Shown one piece after another: positions 26,165 through 33,243 of a stretch of 64,000 nt of DNA. The notes under the pieces are model-generated. The model ran no database searches and had not been told where the DNA came from. It worked only from the letters and a program-made list of their open reading frames with translations. The DNA comes from Hyphomicrobiales bacterium. GTDB taxonomy: Bacteria > Pseudomonadota > Alphaproteobacteria > Rhizobiales > Rhizobiaceae. A program made the position numbers and the translations under genes. Every line of letters starts with the position of its first letter. The stretch's first letter is position 1. The stretch spans positions 62,001 through 126,000 of the forward strand of contig UCMT01000007.1 of assembly GCA_900473795.1 (NCBI GenBank). Direction: 5' to 3'.

Positions 26165-26761
26165 TCAGTGACGCCAAGCGTCCAGGATCGCTTGTGTCGT
26201 CGCCGGTTCCAGTTGGTCGCAAAGCCGGGGAACCAGGAGGTTCATCGTCGCCTCATGGGCTGCCACATCGCTGCTGCCGATCGCGTCCGACGCCAGGACG
26301 ACGCGAAATCCGAGATCGATGGCGTCCAGCACGCTGGCGTAGACGCAGACATCCGTCTCGACCCCACTGAAAACGAGCGTGTCGATACCCTCCGCCTCAA
26401 GTCGTTCCGCAAAGCCCGGAGCGCCAAAGACGGAATAGGTATGTTTTTCAACTGTCGACCTCTCGTCTGCGCGTGCCTCCAGCGGTGCGACCAGATCCAG
26501 CAAACCGGAATCCGGAGCCCCGTTCAGGATCGCCGACCAGCGCCGGTAGTAGGTTTTCCACCGTCCCGGCGCTTCATCCATCGTGCGCGGCACCATGAAC
26601 TTGACGAAGACCGTCCGACCCTCGCAGGCTTCGCAAAGGCGAAGTACGTTGGGCAGGATGTCCGCGATCACCGGCGTGTGCCAGTCGGTTTCTTCGGCGA
26701 ACAGGCGTTGCATGTCGATGACGAGATGCAACGTGTTCGGGGAGAGTCGCGGGAGCGTCAT
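26165..26761 (-). CDS. Isochorismatase-family cysteine hydrolase
   Basis: A 198-residue cysteine hydrolase. The catalytic triad is visible as Asp16 (LVIDMQRLF), Lys106 (VEKHTYSVF) and Cys139 (ETDVCVYASVLDA). The family includes nicotinamidases, maleamate amidases and N-carbamoylsarcosine amidases that hydrolyse amide bonds. It starts 3 bp after the ABC ATPase stop, so it is tightly coupled to the importer. In this setting nicotinamide or another pyridine amide is a plausible substrate, but the nicotinamidase metal-binding motif is not evident, so the reaction stays open. The true maleamate amidase of the pathway is nicF at 43145. Confidence 0.85.
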   Translation of the reverse strand: MTLPRLSPNTLHLVIDMQRLFAEETDWHTPVIADILPNVLRLCEACEGRTVFVKFMVPRTMDEAPGRWKTYYRRWSAILNGAPDSGLLDLVAPLEARADERSTVEKHTYSVFGAPGFAERLEAEGIDTLVFSGVETDVCVYASVLDAIDLGFRVVLASDAIGSSDVAAHEATMNLLVPRLCDQLEPATTQAILDAWRH

Positions 26762-26764
26762 CGT

Positions 26765-27814
26765 TTAGCTCGCAACGGCGATCGTGTGTTCAGGCGACCA
26801 GTCGAGCGAGATCGTGTCGCCCTGCTTCAGCACGACGCCGTCCTTGTTCTGCGCGAACAGCTTGACCGCCATACCATCCGGCGTCTCGAGAAGGTAGGAC
26901 AGAACAGGGCCGGCATAGATGACGGTGGTGATGCGGGCCTCAAGCCGGTTGGCGTGGCTTCCACCGGAAGAAATCGTCATTTTTTCCGGCCGCACCGCCA
27001 GGGTGACATCCGAACCGTTGGCAGGAAGCGTGCTTGCAGTCCGCACCACCGTGCCGCTGGCGAGGCGCACCGCGCCGCCTTCAACCTTGCCTTCGAGGAA
27101 ATTCGAATCTCCCAGGAACTCCGCAGCAAATCGCGTCGTCGGTCTTTCATAGACGGTTGCCGGTTTGCCTGTCTGAACGATCCTGCCCTTGTCAAGAATG
27201 GCGACCGTATCGGCGAGCGTCAGCGCTTCCTCCTGGTCGTGCGTTACGAAGATCGTCGTCAGGCCGCTTTCGCGCTGGATTCGCAGAAGCTCGACCTGCA
27301 TTTCCTGCCGCAGACGCCGGTCGAGCGCGGAGAGCGGCTCGTCAAGAAGAAGCACGCTTGGCTTGATGACCATGGCGCGCGCCAGCGCGACGCGCTGTTG
27401 CTGGCCGCCCGAAAGCTGTTTCGGCATCCGGTCGGCAAAACCGGGAAGGCGCACCATCTCCAGAGCGCGATCAACTTCCTTGCGTGCCGCAGCACCTTTT
27501 ATCCCACGCCGCTCTAAGCCGAATGCAACGTTCTGCGCGATCGTCATGTGCGGAAACAAGGCATAGGACTGGAACATCATGCCGATGTTGCGGCCCCAGA
27601 CGGGAATATTGGTCACGTCGTTGTTGCCGATCATCACGACACCCTCGTCGGGCTTGATAAAGCCGGCGATGATGCGCAGCAGAGTGGTCTTTCCAGACCC
27701 GGAAGGACCCAGAAGACTGGTGAAGGAACCTTCGACAAATTCCGTGGAAATATCCGTCAGAACCTTGGTCGAGCCGTAGGTCTTGGCGACCGTGTCAACT
27801 TTAACGTTTGTCAC
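26765..27814 (-). CDS. ABC transporter ATP-binding protein (PotA/spermidine-putrescine type)
   Basis: A 349-residue cytoplasmic ATPase. Walker A GPSGSGKTTLL (about 36-46), Q-loop, signature LSGGQQQR (about 134-141), Walker B VLLLDEPLSALDRRLR, H-loop VTHDQEEAL, then a TOBE-like C-terminal domain (about 280-349). This is the layout of PotA and FbpC-type importers. A GTG start with GGAG 7 bases upstream overlaps the end of the upstream permease by 14 bp. It energises import of the ligand bound by the substrate-binding protein at 29496. Confidence 0.93.
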   Translation of the reverse strand: MTNVKVDTVAKTYGSTKVLTDISTEFVEGSFTSLLGPSGSGKTTLLRIIAGFIKPDEGVVMIGNNDVTNIPVWGRNIGMMFQSYALFPHMTIAQNVAFGLERRGIKGAAARKEVDRALEMVRLPGFADRMPKQLSGGQQQRVALARAMVIKPSVLLLDEPLSALDRRLRQEMQVELLRIQRESGLTTIFVTHDQEEALTLADTVAILDKGRIVQTGKPATVYERPTTRFAAEFLGDSNFLEGKVEGGAVRLASGTVVRTASTLPANGSDVTLAVRPEKMTISSGGSHANRLEARITTVIYAGPVLSYLLETPDGMAVKLFAQNKDGVVLKQGDTISLDWSPEHTIAVAS

Positions 27815-28580
27815 TGGTATCTCCGGGTTTGGCGAAGCGCGCGAAAATGAGAATGACGGTCATCGAGCCGAGCAGGAGCAGCGTCGATATCGCGTTGATT
27901 TCGGGCGTGAAGCCCTTGCGGATCGCGGAGTAGATCTGGACCGGCAGGGTCGAGTAGCCGGGCGTTGCGAGGAAGTAGGAAATCACGAACTGGTCGAGGG
28001 AGACTGCGAAGGCAAACAGTGCAGCACCGAGGATGCTCGGATAGAGTAGCGGCAGCGTTACCGAGAAAAACGCATGGATTGGGGTGGAGCCAAGGCTCAT
28101 TGCGGCCTCTTCCAGATCGGCGCGGATCGTCTTGAAGCCGGTCCCGACCACCAGCACCACATAGGGAATGGCAAGCGCGACATGGCCTATTAGCAGGGCG
28201 TGCATGCCGCGACCGATCCCGGACCAGTAGAAGAAGACGAGCATCGCGGTACCCGTGATCAACCACGGAATGGCGATTGGCGGCAACAGAAGCAGCTGCA
28301 GTAGGCTCTTGCCGCGGAATGTCCGGCGGGCAAGCGCGGTGGCAGCGAGCGTGCCGAGGCTCGTGGCGAGCACAGAGGTGATGACGGCGATGATGATGCT
28401 GTTCATGCCGGCCGTCAGCAGTTGCTTGTTGCCGAGCAGCGCGTCGTACCACCGGAAGGAGAAGGTGAAGGGCAGCTCGTAGAGCTGGGATTCGTTAAAC
28501 CCCATCGCCATCATCACGATGATCGGCGTGTAGAGGAAGAACAGAACCACCAGAAGATAGATGTGACCGATTTGCTTCAT
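27801..28580 (-). CDS. ABC transporter permease (PotC type)
   Basis: A 259-residue inner-membrane permease with six hydrophobic segments and the EAA-type loop (DLEEAAMSLGSTPIHAFFSV, about residues 143-162) that contacts the ATPase. It is the second permease of a polyamine/opine/cation-type importer, 11 bp after the PotB-type gene and overlapping the ATPase gene. Confidence 0.92.
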   Translation of the reverse strand: MKQIGHIYLLVVLFFLYTPIIVMMAMGFNESQLYELPFTFSFRWYDALLGNKQLLTAGMNSIIIAVITSVLATSLGTLAATALARRTFRGKSLLQLLLLPPIAIPWLITGTAMLVFFYWSGIGRGMHALLIGHVALAIPYVVLVVGTGFKTIRADLEEAAMSLGSTPIHAFFSVTLPLLYPSILGAALFAFAVSLDQFVISYFLATPGYSTLPVQIYSAIRKGFTPEINAISTLLLLGSMTVILIFARFAKPGDTSDKR

Positions 28581-28591
28581 TGTTTCGGTTC

Positions 28592-29506
28592 CTATGCAGC
28601 AGCGCCGCGACGAAGTACGCCGGAAAACGTCGCGAAGATCGCCAGGACAACGGCAAGCAGCGTGAAGGAAAGCGCAGCACCCAGCGGCCAGTTGAACGCT
28701 TGCGTGAACTGATCTTCAATCACCGTTCCCATGGTCACGCCGACCTTGCCGCCCAGAATGCGCGGTTCCATGAAGGAGCCGATGACCGGCACGAAGGTAA
28801 GCACGGCGCCGGAAATAAGGCCTGGCGCTGCCATGGGGATGAGGATCCGGAACAGGATCGTCCACCACCGCGCGCCAAGGCTAGCCGCAGCCTCGATGAT
28901 CGCATCATCGATGGTCACGAGCGCGATATAGCAAGTCAGGATCATATAGGGCAGATAGCCGTGAACGAGACCCAGCACGATGGCATAGCGCGTGTAGAGG
29001 AAAGAGATCGAGCCAGTATCGGCGGAAACCATATGCAGCACATTGTCCAGAAAGCCGTTTTCCCTGAGCACCATCGTCCAGGAGAAGACGCGGACAAGGC
29101 CGTTCGTCCAGAAAGGAAGAAGGATAAGGATGAGCAGCGTTTCGCGCATGCGGCCCACCGTGGCCCTCGCAAGCGCCACCGCCGCGAGGAACCCGAAGAT
29201 CGCACAGAGCAGTGTCGTCCAGAAGCCGATCACAAGGGATGTCCAGCCGATATTCAGCAGATAGGGCTGATCGATGAAGGCCCGGTAATGCTTGAGCGTG
29301 AACGTGATCGGCGCCTTGCCCATTGGCGTCGCCGACATAAAGCTGAACACGAACATGGTGAGCAGCGGCAAAAGCACCGCCAGCGTCAACCATGCGTAAG
29401 TCGGCAGCAACAGTGCCGTGGTCGCGACCCAAGAGGGAAGCATGCGGTGTTTGCGCGGACCCGAAGGTCCGCGCACCGCTTCGTTGAGAACAGCGTCACT
29501 CCGCAT
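28592..29506 (-). CDS. ABC transporter permease (PotB type)
   Basis: A 304-residue inner-membrane permease with six or seven hydrophobic segments and an EAA-type loop (DDAIIEAAASLGARWWTILF). The N-terminal extension with PTYAWLTLAVLLPLLTMF and the following long periplasmic loop are typical of PotB-type permeases. Its start overlaps the substrate-binding protein gene by 11 bp, indicating translational coupling. Confidence 0.92.
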   Translation of the reverse strand: MRSDAVLNEAVRGPSGPRKHRMLPSWVATTALLLPTYAWLTLAVLLPLLTMFVFSFMSATPMGKAPITFTLKHYRAFIDQPYLLNIGWTSLVIGFWTTLLCAIFGFLAAVALARATVGRMRETLLILILLPFWTNGLVRVFSWTMVLRENGFLDNVLHMVSADTGSISFLYTRYAIVLGLVHGYLPYMILTCYIALVTIDDAIIEAAASLGARWWTILFRILIPMAAPGLISGAVLTFVPVIGSFMEPRILGGKVGVTMGTVIEDQFTQAFNWPLGAALSFTLLAVVLAIFATFSGVLRRGAAA

Positions 29507-30572
29507 AGAACGCCTTGACCTCCTGCCAGAGGTTGTTAAACGCCTCGCGCCGGTCGTCCGGCAGCGCCGACATGATGCTCATGGTGGCAATATATTCCGG
29601 CTTGTGGATCTGGCGGCTGAGGTCGTCGGCAGGCAAGGCTTCCATGGCAGCGACGTTGGACGAAGCCGGAGCACCGGCCTTGGTTGCCCATTCGACGTAG
29701 AACTTCGGGTCGATCATCCAGTTGGCGAAAGCGTGCGCGCCTTCGGCATTCGGGGCGCTAGCCGGAATGCCGAGACCGTCGACCCAGCCGATGCCGCCTT
29801 CCTTCGGAACGACGAAGTCGACCGGAAGCTTGCTGACGCGCTTCGAGCGGACGGAACCGCCCGACCAGTACATTGCTACGTCGAATTCCTTGGCGGCGAA
29901 GGACTTGTTCCACTGGTCTTCGGTCGACCAGAGGAGCTTGACGTTCGGCTTGAAGCCCTTGAGCGTCTCCTTGACGAGGTCGAGATCCTTCGGGTTGTTC
30001 ATGTCCTGACCGGTAAGAAGCGCTGCGGCGGCGATGACGCCGACGGCGTCGTCCTGAAGCGCGACCCGGTTCTTGTAGGCGGGATCTCCGAGCACGGCGT
30101 AGCTGTCGGCTTTCGGAAGACCTTCGCGCATGGCAAGTGCCGTCAGGCCCCAGACCCACGGCACTGCGTAGCCTTTTCCGTCCTTGTTGAAGTTCTCGTT
30201 GGCGCGGAGATTTTCGGCCACCGACGAGATGTTCGGCACCTTGGAATAGTCGATCGGCGCGATGAGGTCTTCGGCCATCGCCTGGGCGCAACGGGCGGCA
30301 TTGAGCACGACAAGATCATAGGCGCCCGGATTGGTGCGCAGTTTGGTCAGCATTTCCGCTTCGGAACTGTAGTAGTCGTGAACGACTTCGATACCGGTAC
30401 TTTCCTGGAAAGCCTTAATCGACCACGCTTCGTCCGTACCGTAGCCCTGCCAGTTCAGCACCGTGATGGTGCCGGCCGCGGCGGCTTTTCGCGGGAACAT
30501 CGAATAGCCGGCGCCAGCGATCAAACCTGCGGACATCAATTGAAGTGTGTTGCGCCTGGTAATGTTATTCAT
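29496..30572 (-). CDS. ABC transporter substrate-binding protein (PotD-like, Tat-type signal)
   Basis: A 358-residue periplasmic binding protein. I place the start at 30572 (MNNITRRNTLQLMSAGLIAG), with AGAGGGG upstream and an RRNTLQ twin-arginine-type signal ending at about residue 30 (AAAAG). The mature part starts ITVLNWQGYGTDEAWSIKAF, the pattern of PotD-like extracellular binding proteins for polyamines and other cationic or zwitterionic compounds. First gene of the importer unit; the control region at 30573-30961 precedes it. The ligand is unknown. From context it could be a pyridine glycoside or betaine-like compound rather than a polyamine. Confidence 0.9.
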   Translation of the reverse strand: MNNITRRNTLQLMSAGLIAGAGYSMFPRKAAAAGTITVLNWQGYGTDEAWSIKAFQESTGIEVVHDYYSSEAEMLTKLRTNPGAYDLVVLNAARCAQAMAEDLIAPIDYSKVPNISSVAENLRANENFNKDGKGYAVPWVWGLTALAMREGLPKADSYAVLGDPAYKNRVALQDDAVGVIAAAALLTGQDMNNPKDLDLVKETLKGFKPNVKLLWSTEDQWNKSFAAKEFDVAMYWSGGSVRSKRVSKLPVDFVVPKEGGIGWVDGLGIPASAPNAEGAHAFANWMIDPKFYVEWATKAGAPASSNVAAMEALPADDLSRQIHKPEYIATMSIMSALPDDRREAFNNLWQEVKAFYAE

Positions 30573-30670
30573 TGTTAGCCCCTCTGGCTTTGGTTGACAC
30601 ATACAGTCACGATCCCGGTAGAACCCAGGCATTCGATTGCGACCAAACTCTTGGGCAAAATCGCCCATAA

Positions 30671-30688
30671 TAGTTTGTAAGCAAACTA
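30671..30688. promoter_or_regulatory. Candidate MarR operator 1 (importer unit)
   Basis: TAGTTTG-TAAG-CAAACTA, a perfect 7-bp inverted repeat about 100 bp upstream of the substrate-binding protein start. Size and symmetry fit MarR-family operators; the MarR gene at 25562 is the obvious partner. Confidence 0.55.
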
Positions 30689-30928
30689 ATTTTGACGTAG
30701 CAGTCCAGAAGGAAGCGCCGCATTTTTCTCTGCAGCGCAGCATGTGAATGAACGATCGAATCTTACACGCATGCATAATTTGACGTCATTCGCCGATGAA
30801 CAAAGTTCCATTAGGCCAAATTTTTACTAAAAGGTCAAAAATGCGCTAAAATGGCATTTTTTTCCTTAGCGCATTCGGCTGACATCTCCATTTGCTCATA
30901 TACCCTCTGGATTACATTCTTTTTATTT

Positions 30929-30948
30929 TTAGTTTGTACACTAATTAA
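30929..30948. promoter_or_regulatory. Candidate MarR operator 2 (importer unit)
   Basis: TTAGTTTGTACACTAATTAA shares TTAGTTTG with the palindrome at 30671-30688 and is itself an imperfect dyad. It lies about 360 bp upstream of the importer, beside the stop of the GH63-like gene. Confidence 0.4.
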
Positions 30949-30961
30949 TATGCCGAACTCG

Positions 30962-33229
30962 TTATGGAGTCAATAGTTGCCTTCCGTCAGAGCCTGCTGA
31001 TATGGGCGAAAAAACCACGGTAAAGCGCGGTGCGAACGGCCCGGAAGAAGCCGGCACCGTAATTTCCTGATTGACCAGTTGACTCCAGACGACCGCGCCG
31101 CCCTCGCCTTCAGTCACGACTAGCGCATTGGAGCCGCCCGTCGGAAGCTCGATCGTTCCCTCGACGGGCTCCGCCGCTAACATGCAGAAGCTGATATGTC
31201 CTTTTTCCACGACGATACCGGACAGCTGCCCGCGCATGCGCGTGCGCAAAAAATCGGCACCATTAAGTGCGAGCGTCAGACGGCCGTCGCGTATGGTGAC
31301 GGTCGCAGACCCCGCCGGCGTCAGCATCGGCCCCACGGAAACATCATCTCCGGAATTGGTGATGGTCCACCCGCGCCATGGATCGAAATCGCAGATCTCG
31401 CCCACCGCCATCATCGGCAACAGGGCGGCCCAGATGTAAAAGGGATCGGTGTCCCCCTGGTCCATCGCCTCGCCCGTGACCGCATTGTAGTTTTCCGCCG
31501 CGATGCGGTTGGTCCGCCAGGACTTCATGAACAGGTCATAACTCTGCCGTGCCAGAGCGCTCGCCTGCGTGAAATAGCCATAGCGGCGCAGGCCGAGCCA
31601 GACCATGAAATTGACATTCGGCCAGATGCGGCCGCGCCAATAGACATTGTCGGCGAAGGCCGGATCGTCGCGGGTAGCATTCGGCAGACCGAACGTGCCG
31701 GCAAAGGTGCTTTCGTCCTTGAGATGGCGAAGCAGATCTTCTGCTTGATCGGCGGTCGCAGCGCCGCAAAGCAAAGGGTAGAAGCTTGTTGGTGACAGGG
31801 AGCGAATAAAGCCGCCCTTGCGCTGCCGGTTTGCGAAGATTTTGCGCGTGTCGTCCCAGAGTTCCTGCGAAATGAGCTTGCGGATTTGTGTTGCAGCGGT
31901 CGCAAACTCGTCCGCATCCGCCTGATAGCCGAGCACAGCTGCCATCTTGGACAGCATTTCGGCATCCAGCGCCAATGCACAGTTGAGCCCCAGATCGAAG
32001 GTGGAAAGCGATCGCGTCGCGGGGTCGTAGACGGCCTCGTCATGGGTTGCCGAATTGTCCATGCCGGTTTCGTTGCGCGCGGCAAAGGCGGTTCCCTTGT
32101 AGAGCCCCTCACCGACATCGGACGTTCCGCAGGAGACGAGACCCACGCCATCCGGATCGCGATGGGTCCGCCACCAGCGCTGGTTTCGCGCAAGCGCATC
32201 GTAAAAGGCCTTGATGATCGAGATTTCACCCGTTCGCTGATAAAGCTGCCAGGCAACGAGCGCGCCATGCGGTGGCTGGCTGCGATCCACCCAGGCATCG
32301 TTGGAGGTGACGATGCAGGCGATATTGCCCTGCGGTGTGGCGCCGGCAAGCGCCGCCGCCATGTTTTCGCGAGCGAGATCAGCGTCAAAAACCCCGGCGA
32401 GAAGGGCTGCGAACGTCTGGTCGTTGTACCAGACCGCAAATTTTCCGAGGTTCCAGATGCGCGTCACCGCGGTATAGGGCCGTGCATTGGTTTCATCCCA
32501 GATAGTGTTCCAGGCAACCACATCCCGAATCGCATCCAGAGCACCCTCATAGGCGGCGGTCTGCGCCGGCGGTATTTCTGTCGGTCTGCTCCCGAGACCG
32601 GCGATGGCTTTCTCGATAGCAAGCGCCGCACTGTCGGCGACGGCAGCGCAATAGGCGCCCTGACGCATCATTTCCAGATTGAAGCGAAGGGCCAGGACGG
32701 GCGCGGCATTGCTGCGGCTTGCGAGGTGGAAATAGCCGTTCGCCTCGAAATCCGCGCGCAAAGCGGCGATCGTGTCATGGCCGGTCACCTGGACAGGAGC
32801 ATCGGCCGTTGTGATCGCAACGAACCGCGTACCGATCTTCACCAGTGCGACGCCTTTTTCCGCATCGAACGTCACCGTCTCGCCGCCTTCAGCCGATATC
32901 GCGATCGTGACCCAGAAGCGCAGCCCCCATTCGCCGGTTTTCAAGCCCTGCCACTCACCACGAACCGTGAAGGGATCTGACTTCGTTGCCGAGAAGCCAA
33001 GGGTTGTATCGGAATGGTCGGTCTCAAGGTCAATGTGCGAACCGTCGATGCTGTGGCGTCCAAGCCGCACGGTGTTGCTGCGCGGGGCAATTTCAGATGT
33101 CGTGCGGCTCCTGCTGGAATAGAGGATCGGCGTAATCCGGACGCCGAGCGGCAGAAACACCATTTCGGCCGGGCGGTCCGACCAGCTGTTCCAGGCGCGG
33201 CTTAGGGGTACGGTCGTGTGCAGCAGCAT
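30962..33229 (-). CDS. GH63/trehalase-like glycoside hydrolase
   Basis: A 755-residue cytoplasmic protein with a beta-rich N-terminal domain (to about residue 250) and an (alpha/alpha)6-barrel glycosidase domain. Supporting motifs are WNTIWDETNARPYT, a DP-GVGLVSCGTSD region, YWRGRIWPNVNFMVWLGLRR (the conserved RGxxWP of GH63/GH37-like enzymes) and a late AENYNAVTGE. Related bacterial enzymes act on glucosylglycerate, mannosylglycerate or other alpha-glucosides. The start at 33229 lies 14 bp after the GH106-like gene; the open frame extends upstream into that gene but is not supported. It is the fourth gene of the nicA-nicB unit. Substrate unknown. Confidence 0.82.
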   Translation of the reverse strand: MLLHTTVPLSRAWNSWSDRPAEMVFLPLGVRITPILYSSRSRTTSEIAPRSNTVRLGRHSIDGSHIDLETDHSDTTLGFSATKSDPFTVRGEWQGLKTGEWGLRFWVTIAISAEGGETVTFDAEKGVALVKIGTRFVAITTADAPVQVTGHDTIAALRADFEANGYFHLASRSNAAPVLALRFNLEMMRQGAYCAAVADSAALAIEKAIAGLGSRPTEIPPAQTAAYEGALDAIRDVVAWNTIWDETNARPYTAVTRIWNLGKFAVWYNDQTFAALLAGVFDADLARENMAAALAGATPQGNIACIVTSNDAWVDRSQPPHGALVAWQLYQRTGEISIIKAFYDALARNQRWWRTHRDPDGVGLVSCGTSDVGEGLYKGTAFAARNETGMDNSATHDEAVYDPATRSLSTFDLGLNCALALDAEMLSKMAAVLGYQADADEFATAATQIRKLISQELWDDTRKIFANRQRKGGFIRSLSPTSFYPLLCGAATADQAEDLLRHLKDESTFAGTFGLPNATRDDPAFADNVYWRGRIWPNVNFMVWLGLRRYGYFTQASALARQSYDLFMKSWRTNRIAAENYNAVTGEAMDQGDTDPFYIWAALLPMMAVGEICDFDPWRGWTITNSGDDVSVGPMLTPAGSATVTIRDGRLTLALNGADFLRTRMRGQLSGIVVEKGHISFCMLAAEPVEGTIELPTGGSNALVVTEGEGGAVVWSQLVNQEITVPASSGPFAPRFTVVFSPISAGSDGRQLLTP

Positions 33230-33243
33230 GTCTCGGGTTCCCG

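Larger units (their letters stand above)
30573..30961. promoter_or_regulatory. AT-rich control region upstream of the ABC importer unit
   Basis: A 389-bp gap between the GH63-like gene stop and the importer start. It is markedly AT-rich compared with its surroundings and holds two palindromes listed separately. No gene was recognised. Confidence 0.6.

Noticed and set aside
26765-30572. Firm naming of the importer as potABCD for spermidine/putrescine
   Set aside because: The family resemblance supports the transporter class only; the genetic context points to a different ligand, so no specific symbols are given.
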